Origin: Prochlorococcus marinus str. MIT 0912
GTDB taxonomy: Bacteria > Cyanobacteriota > Cyanobacteriia > PCC-6307 > Cyanobiaceae
Direction of reading: 5' to 3'
Assembly: GCF_027359595.1 (NCBI RefSeq)
Contig: NZ_CP114783.1
Location: 496,001 to 560,000, forward strand
DNA length: 64,000 nt
The notes beneath the pieces were generated by a model. That model ran no database searches and had not been told where the DNA came from. It was given only the letters and a program-made list of their open reading frames with translations. Position 1 is the stretch's first letter; the number at the start of each line of letters is the position of its first letter. Below, piece after piece: positions 34,504 to 45,400 of this stretch. The position numbers and the translations under genes are program-made.

Positions 34504-35625
34504 ATGCCATTATTCAGAAAAAAAGCTTTAGATTCATTATCTAGTCCTGAAAAACTTAAGGAACCTATGCGATTACTAAATCCAGGGTTTTGGTCACTAT
34601 TGATAAGTTTAATTGGATTTTCTACTTTTATTTTAACTTGGTCTATCTTTGGCAGGTTGCCTGTCAGAATAAAAGGTCAGGGTATACTGTATTCATCTAA
34701 TACAATATTTTTTTCTCAACCAAAAATTTCAGCACGAGTAAAGAATGTAAATGTAAAAACAGGAGATTGTGTATTTAAGGATGACGTTTTGGCTGTACTA
34801 GATTCAGATGAACTTGAAATAGAAAAGAAGAAGATTAAGAGGCACCTAAATAAAATAACTTCAGATTCTAAAATTGAATATGAACTAGAAAGCTCTCAAT
34901 TAGATCTTAAAAAGAAAGAGTTAGATAGATATTTTGATCTTTTAATGAATGGAGCTGTTAGTAAAATGAATTATGAGAAGATTGAACTGGAATTTAAATC
35001 ATTAAAAGCTAGTATTATTAAAAATAATAATCAAAGACAACAAACAATCCTCGATAAAAAATTAAATCTACAAAAAATTGATGATCAAATTAAGAGCCAT
35101 TCAATGATTACATCGGATATTAATGGATGCATAATTGGAACGAATGTAAAAATTGGCCAATATGTCAATTCCGGTGATAAGATTTTTCAATTAACTACAG
35201 AAAATAAAGATACTCCTTTAAAAAGTTTCGCTTTTTTGCCAACAAGAGACGGTAAAAGGATAAAAATCGGACAACTAGTAAAGATCACCCCAACGACTAC
35301 AAATAAACAAAGGCATGGAGGTATATCTGGAGAAGTTATCTCAGTCAACTCGTTACCAATTACTAGAGATGATCTATTAACAAATTTTGGTAATGAAATT
35401 GTTGTTTCAAAACTACTTATGACTGATTCTGAACCTATGATTCAGATCATGACTTCATTAAATAGAGATGCTAATTCAATAAGTGGGTATGATTGGGGGG
35501 GGGGCAAAGGTGCTGATTTAAATTTAACCTCTGGCACAATGACAAATGTAAGTATTATTGTTGAGAGAAGAAGACCAATAACTTATATGATTCCATTACT
35601 TCGTGACTTGTCTGGTATTTATTAG
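34504..35625 (+). CDS. HlyD-type membrane-fusion adaptor of the peptide exporter
   Basis: 373 residues. One N-terminal TM (FWSLLISLIGFSTFILTW), then a split lipoyl domain around a coiled coil (residues ~100-190), then beta domains, the MFP layout. Between ABC genes with 12- and 14-bp gaps. It contains a G tract of 10 bases at 35495-35504 coding DWGGGKGAD: in an AT-rich gene this is a slip-prone site, and loss or gain of one G would truncate the protein near residue 335. Confidence 0.9.
   Translation: MPLFRKKALDSLSSPEKLKEPMRLLNPGFWSLLISLIGFSTFILTWSIFGRLPVRIKGQGILYSSNTIFFSQPKISARVKNVNVKTGDCVFKDDVLAVLDSDELEIEKKKIKRHLNKITSDSKIEYELESSQLDLKKKELDRYFDLLMNGAVSKMNYEKIELEFKSLKASIIKNNNQRQQTILDKKLNLQKIDDQIKSHSMITSDINGCIIGTNVKIGQYVNSGDKIFQLTTENKDTPLKSFAFLPTRDGKRIKIGQLVKITPTTTNKQRHGGISGEVISVNSLPITRDDLLTNFGNEIVVSKLLMTDSEPMIQIMTSLNRDANSISGYDWGGGKGADLNLTSGTMTNVSIIVERRRPITYMIPLLRDLSGIY
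35495..35504 (+). repeat. Ten-G homopolymer in the adaptor gene
   Basis: GATTGGGGGGGGGGCAAAG encodes D-W-G-G-G-K in the current frame. Candidate phase-variation tract. Confidence 0.75.
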
Positions 35626-35639
35626 AACATTTATTTTAA

Positions 35640-37850
35640 ATGAATTATCTATCAGAAATATCAGAAATAGTACAAACTCAATTAGCTAAATTCAATGGGA
35701 CTTGGATTAGAACTCCAACTGTCATCCAAATGGAAAATACAGAATGCGGAGCTGCTTCTTTAAGTATTATTCTTCAACATTACTCGAAATATGTACCTTT
35801 AACCCAACTTAGAGAATTATGTGGGATTTCAAGAGATGGAAGCGATGCGGCTAGTTTAATTTTGGCTGCTAGAAGTTTAGGGTTAAATGCAAAAGGATTT
35901 AAAAAAGGAATTAGTAAACTTAAAGAAACTAAACTTCCCGTAATTATTTTTTGGGAATTTAATCACTTTTTAGTTTTAGAGGGTTTTATAGGTAATAAAG
36001 TTATGCTAAATGATCCTGCTTTAGGACCAAGGACAGTAACTTTAGAAGATTTTGATAATAGCTATACAGGAATTGTTTTAACTTTTTCACCGGATAAAGA
36101 ATTTCAACCTGGTGGAAAAGCTCCATCAATTTGGCCATTAATTTTTAGCCGACTTTTATATGAGCCATGGCCCGTATTATTTATTACCTTAACTGGATTG
36201 ATTTTAATATTACCTCAATTAATACTCCCAATATTTTCTCAGATATATATAGACGAAATAGTTAATAATAATATGAAAGAATGGCTTAAGCCAATGTTAA
36301 TTGCAATGGCCATAACAATTATTTTTCAAACAATTTTGAAAAATATACAGTTATTAGCAACTAGAAAACTAGAAAAGAGGTTGACAAAGAAATTTTCAGC
36401 TAACTTTCAAAAGAAAGTCTTATCTTTACCGGAGAAATTTTTTACACAAAGATATGCAGGTGATATTGCGATTAGAACTAATTACAATACTATTGTGTCA
36501 GAATTTATATCCTCTACACTAATCCCATTTGTTACAGGATTATTTTTATTATTTTTTTATTTAATTCTTACATTTTTATATAGTCCAATTCTAGGTTTAA
36601 TTATTATCTTATCAACTGGATTTAATTCATTAATAGTGGCTTTAAACCTAAGATTTCTGAAAGATTCAAGTTTACAGATAAGCAAGGATTCGGCAAAAGC
36701 AAGCTCAGTTATTATTGCAGCTGTACAAGAAATTGAGTCCGTTAAAGCTTCTGCAATCGAAAATGATGTTTTCAAAAAGTATGCAGGTTATCAAACTAGA
36801 TTGCTAAATTATAATCAAGAAATAAGTATGAGAAATGCAAGATTGCGAATTATTCCTAATATATTAAATACATTTAATGAAGTATTCATTATAATAGTTG
36901 GATTTTTCTTGGTTCTTACTGGAGACCTAACTCTAGGAATGTTATTAGCTGCACAAACTATTGCTCTTAATCTGAAATCTAGAATTGAAAGTGTAATCAA
37001 CTTTGTACAAGGTTTACCAACATTTTCATCTACAATTTTAAGACTCGAAGATGTACTAGAACAACCTTCTGATCCAAACTTAATTATAAATGAATCACAG
37101 AATAATTTTCCAAAGGAAAGGTTGAAACTTTCTGGTAAAATAAGTATAAAGGATCTGACATTTGGATATATACCACTAAAAGAACCTTTAATTAATCATT
37201 TGAATCTTGAAATTGAAGCCGGGCAAAGAATTGCACTTGTAGGAGGAAGTGGGTCTGGAAAAAGTACTATTTCAAAGTTAATTTCTGGCCTATATCAACA
37301 AAATGAAGGTAAGATTCTATTCGATAACTATGAATTAACAGATATCCCAAGATCAATTAGAACTAATTCAATAGCTTTGGTCCAACAAGATATTCAATTA
37401 TATGGTTGTAGTGTAAAAGATAATTTAACATTGTGGAACACTGAAATCAATGATTCTTTAATTAAAAAGTCCTGTCAGCAGGCATATATTTTAGATGAAA
37501 TACTTAAATTACCAGATGGATTTGATACGATTTTGAGTGAAGGTGGTAGAAATTTATCTGGTGGACAAAGACAAAGATTGGAAATTGCAAGAATATTAAT
37601 TAGTCAACCAAGTATTTTAATTTTGGATGAAGCAACATCTGCGTTAGATGCCGAAACAGAGTTTAAAATTAATCAATCTTTTAGACGTATTGGTTGCACT
37701 CAGATAATTATTGCACATAGGTTAAGTACAATTAGGGATGCAGATAAAATACTAGTCTTTAAAAATGGAGAAATCGTTCAAGAAGGTAAGCATCTTGATA
37801 TGATTAAATCTAAGGATTCTCCTTATAGTCAACTAATTAATGAGATGTGA
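35640..37850 (+). CDS. ABC transporter with N-terminal C39 peptidase (leader processing and export)
   Basis: 736 residues. The C39 peptidase (residues ~1-145) has Gln30 and Cys36 in QMENTECGAASL, His109 in WEFNHFLVL and Asp125 in LNDPALGPR, a complete site. Six TM segments follow, then an ABC domain with Walker A GGSGSGKST, LSGGQRQRLEIARIL and ILDEATSALDAE. C39 transporters cut double-glycine leaders and export the peptide. Substrates are probably the GG-leader genes at 37916, 38273, 58826, 59270, 59637, 62492, 63049 and 63497. Confidence 0.95.
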   Translation: MNYLSEISEIVQTQLAKFNGTWIRTPTVIQMENTECGAASLSIILQHYSKYVPLTQLRELCGISRDGSDAASLILAARSLGLNAKGFKKGISKLKETKLPVIIFWEFNHFLVLEGFIGNKVMLNDPALGPRTVTLEDFDNSYTGIVLTFSPDKEFQPGGKAPSIWPLIFSRLLYEPWPVLFITLTGLILILPQLILPIFSQIYIDEIVNNNMKEWLKPMLIAMAITIIFQTILKNIQLLATRKLEKRLTKKFSANFQKKVLSLPEKFFTQRYAGDIAIRTNYNTIVSEFISSTLIPFVTGLFLLFFYLILTFLYSPILGLIIILSTGFNSLIVALNLRFLKDSSLQISKDSAKASSVIIAAVQEIESVKASAIENDVFKKYAGYQTRLLNYNQEISMRNARLRIIPNILNTFNEVFIIIVGFFLVLTGDLTLGMLLAAQTIALNLKSRIESVINFVQGLPTFSSTILRLEDVLEQPSDPNLIINESQNNFPKERLKLSGKISIKDLTFGYIPLKEPLINHLNLEIEAGQRIALVGGSGSGKSTISKLISGLYQQNEGKILFDNYELTDIPRSIRTNSIALVQQDIQLYGCSVKDNLTLWNTEINDSLIKKSCQQAYILDEILKLPDGFDTILSEGGRNLSGGQRQRLEIARILISQPSILILDEATSALDAETEFKINQSFRRIGCTQIIIAHRLSTIRDADKILVFKNGEIVQEGKHLDMIKSKDSPYSQLINEM

Positions 37851-37856
37851 TAAAGA

Positions 37857-37885
37857 AAAAGCACCCAATTAATGAATGCTTTTAT
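37857..37885 (+). terminator. Terminator between exporter operon and peptide genes
   Basis: AAAAGCACcc...aaTGCTTTT stem; nearly the same hairpin recurs at 63757-63785 after another peptide gene. Confidence 0.6.
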
Positions 37886-37915
37886 AGGAATTGAATGCTT
37901 AAAAAATAATTTCAT

Positions 37916-38116
37916 TTACTTTTCAATTGCCTTAAATATCCCACCACGAGAAAGCGACCCATTCATATTTAATTTCTTAAATTCAGGGTGAACGATTGCT
38001 CTCGTATTAAATCTTTTGGTTTGCATAAACATGCCGTAGTTGTGATCGAGTATATCCGCCCATCGTGCACCAGAGACTACAGATAGTTGCTCAATATTGA
38101 GTTCAGATTTGTTCAT
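37916..38116 (-). CDS. Double-glycine-like leader peptide (66 aa, GA site)
   Basis: MNKSELNIEQLSVVSGARWA... The leader ELNIEQLSVVSGA fits the ELxxxxLxxxSGG pattern but the second Gly is Ala. The 51-residue core is polar and basic with no Cys. Directly convergent with the exporter operon. Its upstream region keeps a half-conserved TGTGA site (38191-38206) and the GAGATAGTAACTACAT block of the peptide promoters. Confidence 0.75.
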   Translation of the reverse strand: MNKSELNIEQLSVVSGARWADILDHNYGMFMQTKRFNTRAIVHPEFKKLNMNGSLSRGGIFKAIEK

Positions 38117-38190
38117 GATTTGTATTTATCTCTATGTAGTTACTATCTCTTAAATTAATACGTGGTGAATTAGTCTAAATCTGCTGAATA

Positions 38191-38206
38191 TGTGAGGTAG
38201 ATCAGA
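38191..38206 (-). promoter_or_regulatory. Degenerate CRP-type site
   Basis: On the minus strand TCTGATCTACCTCACA: one half-site matches TCACA, the other reads TCTGA. Same distance pattern to the conserved GATAGTAA block as the perfect sites. Confidence 0.5.
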
Positions 38207-38272
38207 CAATACTCATAATGAAAGTACACTTTATATGTGCTTCTAAAGCTATTCAGTTTGAATAAGAAATTT

Positions 38273-38452
38273 CTATTTATTTCCATTGCGAGTATTGTTT
38301 TCGATTTGAGAATTCAAATCTGAATTATTTATCTTTCGGTGGGCAACTGCAGGGATCAAGCACAGTCCGAGAACAAGCCACCAAACAATTCCTCCGGATG
38401 CTTCTTGAAGTTCAGCAAGGCTAAGTTCTTCATTAGTTAAGTCACTTTTCAT
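38273..38452 (-). CDS. Double-glycine leader peptide with hydrophobic core (59 aa)
   Basis: Start at ATG 38452 (MKSDLTNEELSLAELQEASG), not the longer frame to 38536. Leader ends EASGG. The core starts IVWWLVLGLCLIPAVAH, a membrane-active hydrophobic stretch, then a polar Asn-rich tail. A bacteriocin-like design. Perfect CRP-type site upstream. Confidence 0.82.
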   Translation of the reverse strand: MKSDLTNEELSLAELQEASGGIVWWLVLGLCLIPAVAHRKINNSDLNSQIENNTRNGNK

Positions 38453-38568
38453 GGTTTTGTGAGAAGTAAGGTTTAGAGCAATAGGACGGAGGTGTCGGAG
38501 GGTCCGTGTCCATGTACTTACTATCCCTCGAACCAATGACTCACGTATTGATCTAAGTCTGATGAATC

Positions 38569-38584
38569 TGTGAGGTTGGTCACA
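38569..38584 (-). promoter_or_regulatory. CRP-type site before peptide gene 38273
   Basis: TGTGACCAACCTCACA, centre 124 bp before the ATG. A conserved GATAGTAAGTACAT block starts 56 bp from the site centre toward the gene. Confidence 0.75.
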
Positions 38585-38641
38585 AGTGATATTTCAAGTA
38601 GATCTAATTCGAAAACTACTCCTGCACCAAAGTGATTGGTG

Positions 38642-39473
38642 TCTGATTGTGATGGGGTGGCGATAGAAGTGCAGTGGTTAGAGCGATTAGCAAGAGATAG
38701 TTCATGAATCAACTCAATCCAGTCATTTCAGTAAAGAGAGCATCATTTTCATTTGCGATAGCAAAGTTCAAGAGAACGTCTGATCTGGTTTGTTCTTCTT
38801 TATTTAAACTTCCCACCCAATAGTTAAAACCATCTTCATCTGGTAAACGATCAAACACATTGCGATATAGCGTCGTGACATATTCTTCAGTGGTCACGTT
38901 CTCTCCATAACGACTTTTAAATTCAGCTGATCGAACAAATGATGCAGCTACGACCTTGTTTGTATTAATCCCAGAACTATAGACATTAATCCAATATTTC
39001 AAACCTTCGGCATCAGGGAATCGTTTAAAGGCAGCGTTATAGAGTTGGAACATTTCACCAGAGGGATCAGTTAATCCAGTGACTTGATCAAAGGTCGCTT
39101 TAATATCAGCAATAGCACTGACATCACGTAAGGCACTTGTTGTGTCTTCTCCAGAAAATCTCAATAAGGGATAGCCAGTGATGTCGTCATAACCAGAGTC
39201 AGTCTTGATTTCATATTTTCCATTGCCTCTGTTGTAGAACTTGTATTCATGATAATTACCGCTATAGGTTTTAACGACGTCTACTTTTGATGCTTCTACG
39301 GTTTGATCTGAGAATTGAATGTATTCAATATTTTTGAGAGTATCTGTTCCATCAGTTGTTCCTGTTGTCCTTTGGTCGGCGATTTCCAGAGTATTTGTTC
39401 CACGGGTAAAGCTGTAATCAGAAAATTTCCCAGAGAATGTGACAGTATCTGTTCCACCTAGACCATCGATAGA
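38642..39473. repeat. Shared 3' tail repeat, copy 1 (with 46959-47785)
   Basis: About 830 bp, nearly identical to 46959-47785 and in the same orientation. It covers the last ~250 codons of the giant protease, its stop and about 65 bp beyond. Differences are single bases. Confidence 0.88.
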
Positions 39474-42400
39474 GTCGTTACTACTAGTGCTTGTAAGATT
39501 GTTATTGTTAGAGCTACCGGAAATGGTTGCTGTGAATTCATTGAGGTCATTCACAGAGAGACTAAAGGATTTGGTATAGGTTTCATTACTAGCATCAGTC
39601 GTTTTTATGCGAATTTTATAGGTTGATTTAGTTTCATAATCAGGAGAGGAATTAATTTTTAAATTGCTTCCATCTAGAGTAAAGGCACTATTATCTCCAT
39701 CTCCTGCACCACTGACTAAGGAGTAAGTATGTGTATCGGATGAATCGACATCACTTGTTGAAAGAGTTGCAACGATTGAATTTAAACTAATATTTTCATT
39801 GAAGGACGAGGAAGAAAGACTGATATTGGATGGAGTTTCATTGACGTCTTGAACGGAGAGAGTAAAAGCTTTTATATAATTGAGTCCACCAGCATCAGTC
39901 GTTTTGAGGCGAATGTTGTAGGTCGATTTGGTTTCGTAATCAGGAGAAGAGTTGATTTTTAAATTGTTTCCATCAAGGGTGAAAGCAGTATTGTCTCCAT
40001 CTCCTGCACCAGTTACTAGGGAGTAAGTATGTGTATCAGATGAGTTAGCATCTGTGCTAGTAATAGTTGCAATATCGGAATTACGAGTAATATTTTCATT
40101 AAAAGTTGTAGACGTAAGAGTTATATTCGTTGGTGTTCTATTGATATCATTGCCCAATATTGTGCGTGTTTGATCTAAAAATTCAACATATTCTACGTTT
40201 GTGAGAATATCTGTTCCGTCATTACTGGGAATTGTTCTATTGTCTTTAATTTGGAGATTATTTGTTCCAGGAGTAAATATGTAATCTGAAAAACTTCCAC
40301 TGTAAAAGGCAGTATCTGTACCTGTCCCTCCATATATTTGATCATCTCCTTCTCCTCCAGTGACATTATCGTTCCCGTTTCCTAGGATGATAATGTCATC
40401 TCCTGCACCACTTTTTATAGTGTCATCGCTTGAACTGTTAGCGCGACTTTCTATTAAATTATTCAAATCTAAATTATATCCTGACCAATTTTCTAAAGTT
40501 GTTTTGACATCGAGATTTGAGTCATTAAAAATATATTCATGTTTTAACGCCTCATCTTTATAGAACTTTACCCTGCTTAGTGTACCTTTTAATTGAGATG
40601 CATTAGAAGGATTATTCTTATCAAAAGAACCTATTAATTCAACTAAGTAATCATTTCCAGTAGTGATTTCATTAAAACGAATAATATTTCCAGAATCCCA
40701 AATAATTACTCCATCAAGTTTTATCGTACTTGGTGATTCTTGGATATTTAGACTTTCAGAGAAATGATGAATATATTTATTTCCGTTAAAATTTGGGAAC
40801 GAACTTTCAGAAATATTAGACGTACTGGTAAATATTGTTGAGCTAGGAGTTGGTATTAAATTCTCATATATGGAAGATGTCGTAGAGAATGCACTAATAG
40901 TGAAAGGATCTGCAGCACTGTAATTAACCTCATAACCTAAGTCTTCTAATGCTGCAATTGAAAGTCTGCTAAGTGGATTACTTCCTGAATCTGAGTAACC
41001 AGTCATTAATTCAGTATTAAATATACTTTCACGCCAATGTCCATATTGAGTACCTGTTCCACCAGTGTTTTCTAAAGGTACAGATGTTATAGATGGATTA
41101 TTCGTTAAAGTTCTATACTCGTTTACTCCTTTTTCTCCTATATAGTCATATCCACTTCTTAAATTATAGAAATCCCAGAAACCCCATCCAAATGTATGAC
41201 AAACTTCATGATTAATAAGATCAGGCAATTCGCCTGATAGCCTCATGCTCTCTACATCAGCTGTATCGAGCTCTATCCAAGCTCTGTAAGGCAACCTGTC
41301 CCCACCTTCTCGGGTTTCAGAAATCGATGCTCGTCCAAGAGTTCCTCCACTTCCATCAATATATCCTATTCTAAAATCTATTATAATATCGTCTATTATT
41401 CCATATACTGAGTCGTTAACAGCTGGAATATCTCCAATGATTACATTCTCCCAAAAAGTTGCTGATTGATTTAAATAGCTTCTATATATTTCTGGCCCTT
41501 GATAATTAAATTCAATATTGAAATTGGAGGATGGAGTGATAGTTGGTGTTTCATTTGAGATTGAAATTTTATAGGTTCCTGTTTCATTTTGATATCCAGC
41601 TGTCGCGATATAATAGGTTCCAGTCGAGGTAGGTGTATACGTTAGTCTTGAATTACGTCCACTACCACCATCATCATTACTAGTTCCTGAAATTAATACA
41701 CCAGATGAATTGTAAATACCTCTTAAATAAGGATCACTTAAAGTTCCATTAGATGTTGGTGCTCCTTCAAGGTCAATTTGATATATATTTCCTGCAACTA
41801 AATTGACTTTAAACCAGTCTTCATCACCCGCGACTTCAATACTTCCAGTCGTTGATCCTCCGATGGAAATCAATCCAGATGAAGCCGTATCATTAGTAAA
41901 ATCATCATTTGCATTACCTCTACCTATTTTGGAAATGGAAAGATTACAAGTACCTATTGCGTCACCATATCCACCCGTGGCGATATAATAAGTTCCAGTT
42001 GACGTTGCTGTGTAAGATAATTTCGAATTAAGTCCACTACCACCATCGTCATTACTAGTTCCTGAAATTAATACACCAGATGAATTGTAAATACCTCTTA
42101 AATAAGGATCACTTAAAGTTCCATTAGATGTTGGTGCTCCTTCAAGATTAATTAAATATTCACTTCCACTGTTAAGGGTAATAGCGAACCAATCTTGATC
42201 TCCTGCTACTTCTATATTAGAAGAGACTGAGTTGCCAACTGTAAGTTTTCCGGTTGTACTTGTATTGGCGGTATAATCATCTGTACTTCCAATTTGTGTT
42301 AAACCTAAAGTATAGCTACCTGTTCTTGTACCATATCCACCCGTAGCGATGAAATAAGTTCCAGTCGAGGTAGGTGTATACGTTAGTCTTGAGTTGCGTC

Positions 42401-45400
42401 CACTACCACCATCGTCATTACTAGTTCCTGAAATTAATACACCAGATGAATTGTAAATCCCTCTTAAATAAGGATCACTTAAAGTTCCATTAGATGTTGG
42501 TGATCCTTCAAGGTCAATTTGATATATATTTCCTGAGACTAAATTGACTTTAAACCAGTCTTGATCACTCGCGACTTCAATACTTCCAGTCTTTGACCCT
42601 CCTACAGAAATAGATCCTGCTGTACTTGTATTGGCGGTATAATCGTCTGCTACGGTTGTTTGTGTAATCGTAAGTTTATAGGTACCCAGATCATCGTAAT
42701 AACTACTTTCATATCCACTAGCTGCAATGTAATAAGTTCCAGTCGAGCTAGGTGTATACGTTAGTCTTGAATTACGTCCACTACCACCATCGTCATTACT
42801 AGTTCCTGAAATAAATACACCAGAAGCATTGTAAATACCTCTTAAATAAGGATCACTTAAAGTTCCATTAGATGTTGGTGATCCTTCAAGGTCAATTTGA
42901 TATTCATTTCCTGCAACTAAATTGACTTTAAACCAGTCTCGATCATTCGCGATTTCAATATTTCCAGTCGTTGTCCCCCCTACAGAAATAGATCCTGTTG
43001 TACTTGTATTGGCGGTATAATCATCTATGGTTCCAGTTTGTGTTAAACCTAAAGTATAGCTACCTGTTCTTGTACCATATCCACCCGTAGCGATGAAATA
43101 AGTTCCAGTCGAGGTAGGTGTATACGTTAGTCTTGAGTTGCGTCCACTACCACCATCGTCATTACTAGTTCCTGAAATTAATACACCAGATGAATTGTAA
43201 ATCCCTCTTAAATAAGGATCACTTAAAGTTCCATTAGATGTTGGTGATCCTTCAAGGTCAATTTGATATATATTTCCTGAGACTAAATTGACTTTAAACC
43301 AGTCTTGATCACTCGCGACTTCAATACTTCCAGTCTTTGACCCTCCTACAGAAATAGATCCTGCTGTACTTGTATTGGCGGTATAATCGTCTGCTACGGT
43401 TGTTTGTGTAATCGTAAGTTTATAGGTACCCAGATCATCGTAATAACTACTTTCATATCCACTAGCTGCAATGTAATAAGTTCCAGTCGAGCTAGGTGTA
43501 TACGTTAGTCTTGAATTACGTCCACTACCACCATCGTCATTACTAGTTCCTGAAATAAATACACCAGAAGCATTGTAAATACCTCTTAAATAAGGATCAC
43601 TTAAAGTTCCATTAGATGTTGGTGCTCCTTCAAGATTAATTTGATATTCATTTCCTGCAACTAAATTGACTTTAAACCAGTCTCGATCATTCGCGATTTC
43701 AATATTTCCAGTCGTTGTCCCCCCTACAGGAATAGATCCTGTTGTACTTGTATTGGCGGTATAATCATCTATGGTTCCAGTTTGTGTTAAACCTAAAGTA
43801 TAGCTACCTGTTCTTGTACCATATCCACCCGTAGCGATGAAATAAGTTCCAGTCGAGGTAGGTGTATACGTTAGTCTTGAGTTGCGTCCACTACCACCAT
43901 CGTCATTACTAGTTCCTGAAATTAATACACCAGATGAATTGTAAATCCCTCTTAAATAAGGATCACTTAAAGTTCCATTAGATGTTGGTGATCCTTCAAG
44001 GTCAATTTGATATATATTTCCTGAGACTAAATTGACTTTAAACCAGTCTTGATCACTCGCGACTTCAATACTTCCAGTCTTTGACCCTCCTACAGAAATA
44101 GATCCTGCTGTACTTGTATTGGCGGTATAATCGTCTACATCTTCAGAAACATCGGTAACATCTACCCAAAGTCTTTGGCTTGTTGTATTTCCAGATGTGT
44201 CAGTAGCATTAACTGTAAGTGAATAGATATTATTTCCTAAAGAGTCAGTCGGGTTTTCATAGTCAGGTGCAGTATTAAAAGTCAGAGCACCTGAGCTGTT
44301 AATTGAAAATTTTGTATAATCATTGAAACTCAGAGACCAGGTTACCGTTTCATTGGCGGCGTAGGTATGTACAAATGTTGTATTTTCATTGATGTATAAA
44401 CGCGGAATACCTGCATAATTATTTGTTGTGGGAACTGTGATTATTGGAGGAGTTACATCATTTTGTGTTAAACCTATAGTATAGCTACCTGTTCTTGTAC
44501 CATATCCACCCGTAGCGATGAAATAAGTTCCAGTCGAGGTAGGTGTATACGTTAGTCTTGAATTGAGTCCAATACCACCATCGTCATTACTAGTTCCTGA
44601 AATAAATACACCAGATGAATTGTAAATCCCTCTTAAATAAGGATCACTTAAAGTTCCATTAGATGTTGGTGATCCTTCAAGGTCAATTTGATATTCATTT
44701 CCTGCAACTAAATTGACTTTAAACCAGTCTCGATCATTCGCGATTTCAATATTTCCAGTCGTTGTCCCCCCTACAGAAATAGATCCTGTTGTACTTGTAT
44801 TGGCGGTATAATCGTCTACATCTTCAGAAACATCGGTAACATCTACCCAAAGTCTTTGGCTTGTTGTATTTCCAGATGTGTCAGTAGCATTAACTGTAAG
44901 TGAATAAATATTATTTCCATTAGAATCAGTGGGGTTTTCATAGTCAGGTGCAGTATTAAAAGTCAGAGCACCTGAGCTGTTAATTGAAAATTTTGTATAA
45001 TCATTGAAACTCAGAGACCAGGTTACCGTTTCATTGGCGGCGTAGGTATGTACATATGTTGTATTTTCATTGATGTATAAAATCGGAATACCTGCATAAT
45101 TATTTGTTGTGGGAACTGTGATTATTGGAGGAGTTGTATCTTCAGAAACATCGGTAACATCTACCCAAAGTCTTTGGCTTGTTGTATTTCCAGATGTGTC
45201 AGTAGCATTAACTTTAAGTGCATAGATATTATTTCCTAAAGAGTCAGTCGGGTTTTCATAGTCAGGTGCAGTATTAAAAGTCAGAGCACCTGAGCTGCTA
45301 ATTGAAAATTTTGTATAATCGCTACTACTCGTAGTATCTGAACTCAGGGACCAGGTTACCGTTTCATTGGCGGCGTAGGTATGTACAAACGTTGTATTTT

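Noticed and set aside
38521..38712. 63-codon ORF just after the giant protease (start overlapping its stop), and its counterpart at 46829-47026
   Set aside because: Both start MIHELSLANRSNHC only because the tail repeat includes ~65 bp beyond the stop; the sequences then diverge fully.
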